Below are positions 1 through 8,200 of a stretch of 16,114 bases of DNA, in pieces; position 1 is the stretch's first letter, and each line of letters starts with the position of its first letter. Position numbers and translations under genes: made by a program. The stretch comes from Pseudomonadales bacterium (GTDB lineage: Bacteria; Pseudomonadota; Gammaproteobacteria; Pseudomonadales; DC-out160). Location: positions 1 through 16,114 of the forward strand of contig JAESQG010000090.1 in NCBI GenBank assembly GCA_016765265.1. The letters are read 5' to 3'. The notes under the pieces were generated by a model. The model was not told the DNA's origin. It saw only the letters and a list, made by a program, of their open reading frames with translations, and made no database searches.

Positions 1-2090
1 TTCTACTCAATGTACGTGCCGTATTATTGGTGTTGATCTCTATCCCCCTATCCGTCGGTATGGCACTGGCCGTTATGGCTTATAATGGATTATCAGCCAA
101 CCTGATGTCTCTTGGAGGGTTAGCCGTTGCTATCGGTATGATGGTGGACGGGTCAGTGGTGATGATGGAAAATATCTTTAAACACCTCAGCCACCCAGAT
201 GGCCGTCATGATATCGAACACGCAAAAACATTACCGAGTGATGATACTGATCCTTACGATGTTGAGAGTGACACTCAGGTAGGTTTGCGTATTCAAGAGG
301 CCGCTCGGGAAGTCGCTAAACCGGTATTTTATGCGGTTACCATTATTATGGTGGTGTTTGCGCCACTGTTTAGTTTAGAAGGTGTTGAAGGTAAATTGTT
401 CCAGCCGATGGCGGTGAGCATTATGATAGCGATGGGTGCATCATTAGTGGTGTCGTTAATCGTTGTGCCAGCGTTAGCGAGCTATTTCTTTCCGCGTGGC
501 ATCAAGGTAAGAACCAGTCCTTTGGTTTCAGTTTTGGAAAAGGGTTATCGGTTAGCGCTACATCAAGCCATGGAACGTAAAGCCTTTGTGCTGGGTGGTG
601 CCAGCGTATTGTTAATTGCAGCCATGTTACTGGTGCCTCGTTTGGGCACGGAGTTTGTACCCGAGCTAGAGGAAGGCACGATTAACTTGCGCGCAACATT
701 GGCGCCTTCAGCCAGTTTGGAAACGGCTTTAAGCGTCGCACCAAAATTGGAAGCTATGTTGCTGGAGTTTCCTGAGGTGACCTACGCGACGAGCCGAATA
801 GGTCGAGCAGAAATTGGCGGCGACCCAGAACCTGTCAACAATGTTGAGATATTTATTGGCCTAAAGCCGATAAATGAATGGCAAAGCGCAGACAACCGAT
901 TAGCATTACAGGGGTTGATGGAAGAAAAATTGGAACAGTTTCCTGGACTGCTGCTCAACTTTTCTCAACCCATCGCAACACGAGTGGATGAGCTTTTGTC
1001 CGGCGTTAAGGCACAATTAGCTATAAAGTTATTTGGCCCTGATCTTGATATGTTAGCAAAGAAAGGACAGGAAATTGAACAGGCAATTAAAGCGGTTGAC
1101 GGTGCGCGCGATGTTGCTATGGAACAAATAGAGGGCGAAGCACAATTAGTTATCACCCCTAATCGTCGCCAACTGTCCCGTTATGGTCTTGCGGTAGGTG
1201 ATGTTATGTCAGTGGTACGTGACGGTATTGGTGGTGTAGAAGCCGGTCAAATAATTAATGGTAATGAGCGCTATGATATCTATGTGCGACTCGGTAAGCA
1301 GTTTAGGGAGGATCCGCAACGCATTGCGGATCTTAGACTGCAATCACCCACTGGTGCGTGGGTTCGCTTAGGCGATGTCGCTGAAATCACCATCGAATCA
1401 GGCCCACCACAAGTGCGTCGTGATGATGTCCAAAGGCGTGTTGTCATTCAGGCCAATGTACAAGGCCGTGATATGGGGAGTGTGGTCGCGGATATTCGTC
1501 GGGTTATTAGCGATAAGGTGGTTTTACCACCGGGCTACTCCGTTGATATCGGCGGGCAATTTGAAAACCAACAAAGAGCGCAGCAACGTTTGATGGTGGT
1601 TGTCCCACTGTCTATCGCACTCATCGCACTCATTCTCTATTTTGCGTTTACCTCGGTAGGCCAAGCATTGCTGATATTGGTGAACTTACCGTTAGCCATG
1701 ATCGGGGGCATTGTCGCTCTTTACCTCACTGGTCAGTACCTATCGGTGCCTAGCTCAATCGGTTTTATTACGCTGTTTGGGTTAGCCGTGCTCAATGGTG
1801 TTGTTATGGTGGAAGCCATTAATTTACGGATTGAGTTCGGCGAAAAGGATATCGAAAAAGCTGTTTTTGAGGGTGCTATATCTCGATTACGCCCCGTATT
1901 AATGACGGCGATTGTTGCCGCTTTGGGGCTGATACCAATGATACTGTCGAACGGTGTTGGTTCTGAAATTCAGCGACCTCTCGCGACAGTCATTGTAGGC
2001 GGATTAGTCACGGCCACATTCTTAACATTGTTTGTGTTGCCGGTGTTATACGGATGGTTTTCTAAGGGGAAAATAGCCGATATGCATTAA
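1..2090 (+). CDS. CzcA-type heavy-metal RND efflux pump, inner-membrane subunit (5' end outside window)
   Basis: Proton-driven inner-membrane pump of a tripartite RND efflux system. The frame is open from base 3, so the gene starts upstream. About 695 residues are visible of a family that usually has about 1,040, so roughly the first 350 are missing. Visible landmarks are LSANLMSLGG followed by MMVDGSVVMMEN (the transmembrane segment with the proton-relay Asp), the segment GTEFVPELEEGTINLRATL opening the second periplasmic half, and the C-terminal GSEIQRPLATVIVGGL typical of CzcA-like pumps. Where CusA has its Met triad, this protein has ATRVDELLSG with no Met, so divalent ions (Zn, Co, Cd or Ni) are more likely than Cu(I)/Ag(I); that substrate call is inference. 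Its partner subunits would lie upstream of the window. It converges on the MerR-terminated minus-strand operon. The TTG at base 27 is not a real start. Confidence 0.93.
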   Translation, partial: LLNVRAVLLVLISIPLSVGMALAVMAYNGLSANLMSLGGLAVAIGMMVDGSVVMMENIFKHLSHPDGRHDIEHAKTLPSDDTDPYDVESDTQVGLRIQEAAREVAKPVFYAVTIIMVVFAPLFSLEGVEGKLFQPMAVSIMIAMGASLVVSLIVVPALASYFFPRGIKVRTSPLVSVLEKGYRLALHQAMERKAFVLGGASVLLIAAMLLVPRLGTEFVPELEEGTINLRATLAPSASLETALSVAPKLEAMLLEFPEVTYATSRIGRAEIGGDPEPVNNVEIFIGLKPINEWQSADNRLALQGLMEEKLEQFPGLLLNFSQPIATRVDELLSGVKAQLAIKLFGPDLDMLAKKGQEIEQAIKAVDGARDVAMEQIEGEAQLVITPNRRQLSRYGLAVGDVMSVVRDGIGGVEAGQIINGNERYDIYVRLGKQFREDPQRIADLRLQSPTGAWVRLGDVAEITIESGPPQVRRDDVQRRVVIQANVQGRDMGSVVADIRRVISDKVVLPPGYSVDIGGQFENQQRAQQRLMVVVPLSIALIALILYFAFTSVGQALLILVNLPLAMIGGIVALYLTGQYLSVPSSIGFITLFGLAVLNGVVMVEAINLRIEFGEKDIEKAVFEGAISRLRPVLMTAIVAALGLIPMILSNGVGSEIQRPLATVIVGGLVTATFLTLFVLPVLYGWFSKGKIADMH

Positions 2091-2105
2091 AAGACCGTTG
2101 CTAAG

Positions 2106-2134
2106 CCCTCGATGGAATCGCACTCCGTCGAGGG
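2106..2134. terminator. Hairpin between convergent genes, possible bidirectional terminator
   Basis: An 11-bp stem (CCCTCGATGGA pairing with TCCGTCGAGGG, one G-T pair) closes a 7-base loop. It begins 16 bases after the stop of the CzcA-type gene and lies about 80 bases beyond the stop of the convergent MerR gene. On the plus strand it is followed by GTTTGTCTTTC. On the minus strand a short CTTTT run follows after about a dozen bases. Neither is a perfect U-tract, so efficiency is uncertain, but position and stem strength suit a shared terminator. Confidence 0.6.
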
Positions 2135-2214
2135 GGGAGAGTTTGTCTTTCATATTGTCGGGTTTGTTGCATTAGAAATCTGGCTTAAATGGCCGTCACT
2201 ACAATCTGTTGATT

Positions 2215-2604
2215 TTACTGATCTATGGATTCGAGAATCGGACACCCATCTGGGCTGCCCCCACACAAATTGGTCAGCAATCGCAGCTCATCTCTTAAGG
2301 TGCCCAGCTCGCTGATATGTTCTTCTATCTCCATTAATTTTTGATGGGCCATCTCTCTTACGTTAGATTTCGCCTTTTGCGGATTCTCGCGAAAACGCAG
2401 TAATTGTGCAATTTCATCCAAGCTAAATCCCATCTTTTGCGCCCGTTTAATAAAGCGTAAGTGAGAGAGGTTCTTGTCATGGTAAAAACGTACTCCCGCG
2501 TTATTGCGCTGCACTTTGGGCATTAGCTTGATTTTTTCGTAATAGCGCAACGTGTCGGCACTGACACCTAACTCTGCCACCACTTCACCAATTCGTTTCA
2601 TCAC
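2215..2604 (-). CDS. MerR-family metal-responsive transcriptional regulator
   Basis: One-component regulator of 129 residues, the usual length for CueR/ZntR/CadR relatives. The winged-helix DNA-binding part occupies about residues 3-70 (IGEVVAELGVSADTLRYYEK, then NAGVRFY). A long dimerisation helix follows at about 80-112, and a metal-binding loop with Cys114 and Cys121 (CGGSPDGC) precedes PILES. The spacing is CX6C, one residue shorter than the CX7C of CueR. Ser80 lies near the position that is Ser77 in CueR (monovalent sensor) or Cys79 in ZntR (divalent sensor). This hints at Cu(I)/Ag(I), but the alignment there is one residue ambiguous. The preceding gene stops at TGA immediately followed by GTG ATG, so either codon can start this protein; the coordinates use the GTG. 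It is the last gene of the operon whose promoter carries a MerR-type dyad, so autoregulation is likely. Confidence 0.9.
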   Translation of the reverse strand: MMKRIGEVVAELGVSADTLRYYEKIKLMPKVQRNNAGVRFYHDKNLSHLRFIKRAQKMGFSLDEIAQLLRFRENPQKAKSNVREMAHQKLMEIEEHISELGTLRDELRLLTNLCGGSPDGCPILESIDQ

Positions 2605-2877
2605 TCACTTGTTTCCCAGGCGTTCACGAATCGCCTGTTGCAATTTGGCCTTAGAGGGCAATGCAGCAAACACGAGTTCGTTATTTAGCGCAATTGCCGG
2701 AGTGCTCAAAATACTCAAGCTGACCGCGTAATCGATTTCTTCGACTACGTTGATTTCACGGTACTGGATATTGGCCTCGTCAAATTCACTAATGACGTCT
2801 TTGACCAGCGATTTCGCTTTTTGACAACGGCTACAATACGAAGCGGTTAATACCTCAACGACCACTAGTTGATTCAT
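2605..2877 (-). CDS. Small thioredoxin/glutaredoxin-like protein with CXXC
   Basis: A 90-residue single-domain thioredoxin-fold protein, shorter than classical thioredoxin (about 105). Residues 4-11 form the first beta strand (LVVVEVLT). The active site is Cys15-Ser-Arg-Cys18, and Thr59-Pro60 supplies the cis-proline loop (LSTPAI). No signal peptide is seen, so it should act in the cytosol, probably as a dithiol reductant or metal-thiol carrier; the substrate is unknown. A good ribosome site (AGGGG, 6 bases before ATG) is present. It starts 19 bases after the NHL gene and its stop abuts the MerR start codon, which suggests translational coupling. Family assignment is firm; its role in metal handling is inferred from context. 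Confidence 0.85.
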   Translation of the reverse strand: MNQLVVVEVLTASYCSRCQKAKSLVKDVISEFDEANIQYREINVVEEIDYAVSLSILSTPAIALNNELVFAALPSKAKLQQAIRERLGNK

Positions 2878-2896
2878 CGGTAACCCCTCGCCTGGC

Positions 2897-3511
2897 TCAT
2901 TGTGGCTTCCCCGGCGGTCTGAAAGCCAATACTCGATTGTTGCCTAGATCTGTGGCAAACAAAGTTCCATCGGGGGCGACGGCTACCGCCGTGATGTAGG
3001 CGAACTGTCCCGGCCCGTTGCCATCGTGGCCAAAGGCTGTGAGAAAATGTCCCTCTGGGTCGTATTTCTGCACTCGATTATTGTAGAAATCGGCAACAAA
3101 AACATTGCCTTCAGGCCCCACGGTCACTGATGTTACGGTGGTAAACCAACCCGGGAATGGGCCGAAAATGTTCATGGCCAGCGGGCCACCCCATTTTCGA
3201 CGGAATTTACCTGACGACGCGAATACTTGGATGCGGTCGTTATAGCCATCCGCCACTAAGAGCTGGTCGTCGTTGCCAATCGCTACATCGGTGGGGTAGT
3301 TGAACTCTTCGGCCCAAATACCGACCTGGGCCGTCGTTCCCCATTGTTCAATAAAACTCCCGTCGGCGTTAAGATGTTGGATACGTTGATTATAGAAGTC
3401 CGCCACAAAAAGCTCCCCTCTGCTGTTCAATGCAACCCCTCCCGGTGAGTTAAATTGGCCAGGTCCATCACCACTGCTACCAATACTGCGATGGAACTTC
3501 CCGTCCAGTCC
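2897..3511 (-). pseudogene. NHL-repeat propeller protein, C-terminal part (out of frame with its N-terminus)
   Basis: The frame encodes repeated NHL/six-bladed beta-propeller units: ELFVADFYNQRIQHLNADG, LLVADGYNDRIQVF, NVFVADFYNNRVQKYDPEG and LFATDLGNNRVLAF, each preceded by a GxFxxPTxVA-like strand. Upstream of the only possible start (TTG at 3430) the same frame continues without a stop as LDGKFHRSIGSSGDGPGQFN, a perfectly good propeller segment. The coding sequence therefore originally continued into the fragment at 3477-3872. A restart at TTG 3430 would give about 177 residues without export signal or complete propeller. NHL propellers usually bind proteins, ligands or nucleic acids; nothing here shows a catalytic residue. 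Likely periplasmic in the intact form. Confidence 0.75.
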
Positions 3512-3872
3512 AGCGGTCGTTCCAGTAATCGGCGATATAGAGCGTATTCTCGTAGATACTCAGATTCATTGGACGACCCAATTGGCCTGGTTTATCACCC
3601 GAAGCACCAAACTGGCGCAGAAAACGTCCCCCATGGTCGAATACTTGTATACGACCATTACGGGAATCACTGACAAAAACCTCGTCCGCAGTCACGGCAA
3701 TACCGGTAGGGTCGTGAAACTGTCCTGGGTTGCTGCCTTTTCCTCCCCAGTCTAGGGTAAAACGGTAAGGTGGTTCTTGCTCAGAAGGTATCCACAACAA
3801 CCATACCATCAGCATCACCCCTCCAAGTAGCAGTCCCAGAGTCATGAGGCTTCTTATTACCCATCGTTTCAT
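3477..3872 (-). pseudogene. NHL-repeat propeller protein, N-terminal part with membrane anchor (frameshifted)
   Basis: Starts at ATG 3872 after a weak AAAGAG site, 16 bases beyond the stop of the beta-barrel gene. Residues 1-6 are positively charged and residues 7-28 are hydrophobic, giving an uncleaved anchor or signal peptide that would place the propeller in the periplasm. The first NHL unit (GIAVTADEVFVSDSRNGRIQVF, about residues 57-78) and part of the next (LYIADYWNDR) follow. The frame then departs into WTGREVPSQYW and stops at 3477. Joined with the fragment at 2897-3511 it would make a protein of about 328 residues. Both fragments retain a clean NHL sequence, so the lesion looks recent or is a sequence error. 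Confidence 0.75.
3508..3516 (-). other. Frameshift site inside the NHL-repeat gene, net loss of about 11 bases
   Basis: On the minus strand the propeller reading frame runs through AACGACCGC (N-D-R) down to about 3513. It resumes one frame over at GGACTGGACGGG (G-L-D-G) from 3511. NHL units in the same protein read NDRIQVFAxxGKF or NQRIQHLNADGSF, so residues equivalent to I-Q-V-F are missing. One stray base remains, which suits a deletion of 11 bases. The junction position is good to a few bases. Confidence 0.65.
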
Positions 3873-3888
3873 GCGGTTTTCTCTTTGT

Positions 3889-4797
3889 CTAAAAATTCAT
3901 ACGAAAACTGGTCGTAACAATCTGGTCATTCTTTAGTGCGCTACCGTTTAAATTTTGAGAGATTGGCTTTTGCACCACCGCTTCCAACACCCACCGCTTG
4001 GTGACATATTGCACGCCAGGCGACAGCCAGACCGTGTCACCGCCGGAGTTGTGGTCATTCTGTCCGCCCATGTAATTTTTATCCTGGTGAAGGTAATTGG
4101 CCTCTAACACACCGTAGAAAAAGCCTGGTACACCGCCAGTGAGTTTTCTTGGCCATAATCGGTATTGCCAAGAAAGATCCAGGCGGATTTCATCACCGGC
4201 TTCGAAATTGTTGGCTTCACGGTTGTCTCGATAACTGAATTGACCATCGAGCTGGTAGCCCAGGGTTTGGTAGGTTGCAACAATGCCACCCGTCCAATCC
4301 CAGGCTCCACTACCATTTTGCATAGACGGAGGAAGGGGGCCGAAACCGTCTTTCTTGTTATCATCTCCAGTGGGGGCAGTGAAACCACCGATACCAGACA
4401 AACGGAATGTGCGTCCTTTGGCATCATCTTGCCATAACGTATAACGAGCGAATATGGTGGCGTCACCCTGGCCTTGGTTATCTCTCTTAATTTCCATTCC
4501 GGTACTGTTCATTTCTAAGGTTTTATCGACATAAGGCAGAATGCCGAAAATGGCTAACTTACTATTCACCCCGTAACCCAATACCGAAATTGCGACGATA
4601 ACACGCATATCTCGATCAGCTTCACTGGGGTCATCACTGGATTGCAGCCAGCGAAGCTGTTGTCGAAAAATAAACTCTCCCTCAGCTACTGGCATTGCCG
4701 TATTAAACGTAATCGCACCCGCCATAACCGAGTTTGATACCACCATGGAAAGGCTTAGAAGGACTTTTACCGGAACCAACAACAAACATCTCAACAC
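3889..4797 (-). CDS. Outer-membrane beta-barrel protein, MetA/phenol-degradation 'transporter' type
   Basis: A 302-residue exported protein. Residues 1-26 are a signal peptide ending VMA, followed by GAITFNTAMPVAEGEFIFRQQLRW, the N-terminal style of the outer-membrane barrel family grouped with MetA-pathway 'transporters' (Pfam Phenol_MetA_deg). Alternating amphipathic strands run to the end, and the last residue is Phe (SFRMNF), the classical outer-membrane assembly signal. The start is GTG 4797, two bases after the stop of the HMA gene, with AAGGA of that gene's tail as ribosome site; a TTG is the next codon. The family is common near metal-resistance genes, but its transported substrate is not established. 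Passage of metal or of a complexing molecule across the outer membrane is inference from neighbours. Confidence 0.75.
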   Translation of the reverse strand: MLRCLLLVPVKVLLSLSMVVSNSVMAGAITFNTAMPVAEGEFIFRQQLRWLQSSDDPSEADRDMRVIVAISVLGYGVNSKLAIFGILPYVDKTLEMNSTGMEIKRDNQGQGDATIFARYTLWQDDAKGRTFRLSGIGGFTAPTGDDNKKDGFGPLPPSMQNGSGAWDWTGGIVATYQTLGYQLDGQFSYRDNREANNFEAGDEIRLDLSWQYRLWPRKLTGGVPGFFYGVLEANYLHQDKNYMGGQNDHNSGGDTVWLSPGVQYVTKRWVLEAVVQKPISQNLNGSALKNDQIVTTSFRMNF

Positions 4798-4799
4798 GA

Positions 4800-5096
4800 T
4801 TAATCGTCCTTAATTGCTTTGAAGGAACGCAAGCTAAACCCGGCTTTTGTCACCGCCTTCATCGCCTGGTTTCTATCAAGGGTGCTGCCGTCTTTTACCC
4901 CGACGACAACAACCGCCTTTTCGATGTCCGTTTCCACCGTTTCCACACCGTCGAGTTTATGCAATTGTTTTTCAATGCCGTACGCACAAAATGGGCAGGA
5001 CAAACCGTCCACTCCGATGTCGTAGGTAGGCCCCTGCGCCCAAACATGGGAGGCTACCATCAACATTAAAAGGAATAATGCACGAATAGGACTCAT
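4800..5096 (-). CDS. Exported HMA-domain (MerP-like) metal-binding protein
   Basis: A 98-residue protein. Residues 1-20 form a signal peptide (ending HVWA, then QG), so the mature protein of about 78 residues is periplasmic. It is one heavy-metal-associated fold: TYDIGVDGLSCPFCAYGIEKQL carries the metal-binding Cys34 and Cys37. DGVETVETDIEKAVVVV and a conserved KAGFSL near the C-terminus complete the ferredoxin-like domain. The motif SCPFC replaces the usual M-T-C-x-x-C; Phe and Pro between the cysteines are uncommon in copper chaperones. The family binds soft ions such as Hg(II), Cu(I) or Zn(II); the ion here is not determined. It is the first gene of the MerR-ended operon, with AAGGAG 5 bases before ATG. 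Confidence 0.88.
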   Translation of the reverse strand: MSPIRALFLLMLMVASHVWAQGPTYDIGVDGLSCPFCAYGIEKQLHKLDGVETVETDIEKAVVVVGVKDGSTLDRNQAMKAVTKAGFSLRSFKAIKDD

Positions 5097-5100
5097 CTCA

Positions 5101-5108
5101 ATCTCCTT
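5101..5108 (-). promoter_or_regulatory. Ribosome binding site of the HMA gene
   Basis: The minus strand reads AAGGAGAT followed by TGAG and the ATG at 5096. This is a near-consensus Shine-Dalgarno sequence and fixes the start of the operon's first gene. Confidence 0.75.
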
Positions 5109-5149
5109 AAAAGTTCATCTAACGCTTTGGGACCTGTAGTCTAGGGTAA

Positions 5150-5180
5150 ACGTTACTACTTGGAGTCGACTCTAGGTCAA
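5150..5180 (-). promoter_or_regulatory. MerR-type promoter/operator of the HMA-barrel-NHL-Trx-MerR operon
   Basis: On the minus strand TTGACC (5180-5175) and TAACGT (5155-5150) are separated by 19 bp, the overlong spacer typical of MerR-activated promoters. The spacer carries a dyad: arms ACCTAGAGTC and GACTCCAAGT match at 8 of 10 positions around a perfect GAGTCGACTC core. This is close to the layout I recall for the E. coli zntA promoter (GGAGTCGACTCC core), which has a 20-bp spacer. An AT-rich stretch (5181-5210) lies just upstream. Transcription would start near 5142 and leave a leader of about 45 bases. The MerR protein encoded at 2215-2604 is the obvious candidate regulator. The -10 match is weak, as expected for an activated promoter. 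Confidence 0.75.
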
Positions 5181-5220
5181 ATAGTTTTATTAAAAATCAA
5201 TAAAATAGTGGTTTGAGTGT

Positions 5221-5276
5221 AAAAAGCTCTGTTCAAGGATGCGACGTTATAATTCGTTGTCCCTGAACAGAAGCTT
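5221..5276 (-). terminator. Rho-independent terminator of the cusCBA operon
   Basis: On the minus strand, five bases after the cusA stop, AAGCTTCTGTTCAGGGA pairs with TCCTTGAACAGAGCTT, with one bulged T and one mismatch, and a loop of about 20 bases. It runs directly into TTTTT (plus-strand AAAAA at 5221-5225). It separates the cusCBA operon from the MerR-type promoter of the downstream operon, so the two units should be transcribed independently. Confidence 0.8.
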
Positions 5277-5281
5277 GAGCA

Positions 5282-8200
5282 TTAGCGCTCAGACGCGTTT
5301 TGTGGGTTAATGCTCGGCAATTTCCATAAAACAAATAACGCCGGAAATACCAATAACACCACCACCATCGCCGAGGCGGTGCCGCCCACCATAGGTGCCG
5401 CAATGCGTTTCATCACATCGGCGCCGGTATCATCGCTCATCAAGATTGGTACCAGTGAGATCGACAGGGTCAGTCCGGTCATCAACATCGGTCGGATACG
5501 TTGGGCAGCTCCCAGCGCCACTTCTTCATAGAATTGAGCGTGGCTCATTTGTGGCATGCGCTGTTTTGCCTCGCTGAGGGCATGATCCAAGTAGTGCAGC
5601 ATCAGCAGTCCCAGCTCCGCCGCCAATCCCGCCATGGCGATCATGCCAACCCACACCGCGACGCTGAGTTTGTAGTCCAGAGCATAGAGCAGCCAGATAG
5701 ATCCCATCAGGGCAAAGGGCATGGCGGATAGCACAAACAGCGTGTCGCTGAAGCGGCCGCGATGCAAATAAAGCAGTAGAAACACGGCCAGCAAGGTGGC
5801 CGGTACCACCCATTGCAGTTTGGCCTTGGCGCGTTCGTAGTACTGAAACTGCCCAGCCCAGGCCAAGCGATAACCGGCCGGTAGCGCAACTTGCTCAGCA
5901 ACCACTTGCTTGGCCTGGGTGACATAATCGGCCACGCCTAGATCGCCTTTGATATCGACGAAGACGAAGCCTACCAACTGGCCGTCTTCAGTGCGGATCA
6001 TCGGTGCGCCGGTGCGAAAGTTGATATCCGCCACTTCAGTGATGGGCACCTGAGTGCCGGTCTTGGTTGGCACCAGTACTTTTTTCAGGTTTTCAATGGA
6101 GTCGCGATAATCCCGCGCATACCGCACAATGACCTGATAGCGCTCGCGGCCTTCCACCGTTTGTGTGGCGGGTATGCCGCCGACCGCCGCCATCAACACC
6201 TCTTGCACATCCTGGACATTGAGCCCATAACGCGCAGCGGCATCGCGGTCGATATCAAAATCGAGGAAATAACCGCCAGTCAAACGCTCAGCAAAGGCGC
6301 TACGGGTATAGGGTGCGGTACGCGGGTCATCCTGTAGCGCCCGCTCAATCGACACAGCGGTTGCTTCGATCTGGGCGAGATCATCGCCAAACACCTTGAT
6401 CCCCAGGGTACTGCGAATACCCGTGGCCAGCATTTCGGTGCGGGTCTGGATCGGCATCCACCAGATATTGGGCATGCCAGGATAGCGCAGCTTTTCATCC
6501 ATTTCGGCGATCAGGGCGTCCCAGGTCAGACCTTCACGCCATTGATCTTTGGGTTTGAGCGTGATTACGGTTTCTACCATGGACAGCGGCGCCGGATCGG
6601 TGGCGCTCGTTGAGCGGCCCACCTTACCAAAGACCCTCTCCACTTCGGGAAAGGCCTTGAGCTGTTTGTCCATGCTTTGCAGTACTTTCCCGGCTTCAGT
6701 AATCGACATGCCCGGCAGTGCGGTCGGCATATAGAGAATGCTGCCTTCATTGAGTGGCGGCATAAACTCGTTGCCCAGTTGTTTGGCGATAGGCCAAGTA
6801 AGGATCAGCGACAATAACGCCAGACCAACTACCGGCCAACGAAAGCGAATGCCAAAGCGGATCATCGGTAGGAACAAAGCCACTAACAGCCGATTGAGGG
6901 GGTTGTGCTCGGAATGGAGCTTGCCTCGCACCAGCAATACCGCTAGCGCTGGGATCAAGGTCACGGAAAGCATGGCGGCAAAGGCCATGCTGTAGGTTTT
7001 GGTAAAGGCCAGCGGTTTGAACATACGGCCTTCGGTGGCTTCCAGTGAGAATACTGGGATGAAGGAAATGGTGATGATCACTAGCGAGAAAAAGATGCTC
7101 GGTCCCACATCCTGCATAGCCTGAATGATCAACGCCTTTCTGTCGGCCTCGGGATGCTCACGACTTAATTTTTTATGCACATTGTCCATCATCACCACAG
7201 CGGCATCTACCATGGCACCAATGGCCACGGCGATACCCCCCAGGGACATGATATTGGCCGTCAGCCCTTGGCTTGCCATGGGAATGAAAGCCAGCAAAAT
7301 CGCAATAGGTAAAGTGATGCAGGCGACCAATGCGGAGCGCACATGCAGCAAGAAAGCAAAGATGATGAGCGACACCACAATCATCTCTTCAATCAAGGTA
7401 TGTTTTAGTGTGTCAATCGCGCGTTTTATCAAATCCGATCGGTCATAAGTAATCACCACTTCCACACCATCGGGCAGTCCCGCTTGCACATCTTGCAAAC
7501 GTTGTTTGACGCGCTCAATCACATTGAGGGCATTTTCACCGTAGCGCATCACCACGATGCCACCCACGGTCTGTCCTTCGCCGTCCAGTTCCGCCAACCC
7601 ACGCTGCATGGCGGGGCCTATAGTGATCTCGGCCACTTGTGACAGCTTTATCGGCACATGGTTGTTATCCACGCCGATGACGACCTTAGTCAGATCCTCC
7701 TTGGATTTGAGATAACCCCGGCCGCGCACAAAATGTTCGTGGCCCGAGATTTCCAAAACCCGGCCACCCACATCATTATTCGAGCGCCGAATGGCCTCGA
7801 TCACCTTGCGCAGAGTGATGCCAAAACTGGCCAGCCGATGAGGATCGACTTGTACCTGGTATTCTTTGACAAAACCACCGACCGAGGCCACTTCCGCGAC
7901 ACCGTCAATGGCCGTCAGCCAATAGCGGAGTTTGAAATCCTGCAGGGCGCGCAGTTCGGCCAAATCGTGCTTGCCGGTTTTATCCACCAACGCATATTGA
8001 AACACCCAGCCGACCCCAGTGGCATCCGGTCCCAGCGTAGGCTGCACGTCATCCGGCAATTGAGTGGCCACCGTATTCAGGTATTCCAGCACTCGCGAGC
8101 GCGCCCAATAGATATCGGTGCCATCCTCGAAGATGACATAAACAAAACTCGCACCCAAAAAGCTTTGCCCGCGCACAAAACGGACATTGGGTACTGACAA

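Noticed and set aside
2158..2185. GGGTTTGTTGCA-like sequence and a GGGCTTGTTGAAAAA-like one at about 12470, reminiscent of insertion-sequence ends
   Set aside because: They do not match each other, no transposase or target duplication is visible, and the resemblance is too short to support a mobile element.
2112..2315. 67-codon plus-strand frame between the CzcA-type gene and MerR gene
   Set aside because: It starts inside the hairpin and runs antisense into the MerR gene; no domain recognised.
5130..5149. Second dyad-like stretch (ACCTGTAG / CTAGGGT) just downstream of the MerR-type promoter
   Set aside because: The arms match only loosely and no -35/-10 pair with suitable spacing accompanies them; possibly a chance echo of the main operator.
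7658..8197. 179-codon open frame on the plus strand inside cusA
   Set aside because: It lies entirely antisense to a well-conserved pump gene, has no recognisable domain or ribosome site, and is explained by the codon bias of the opposite strand.
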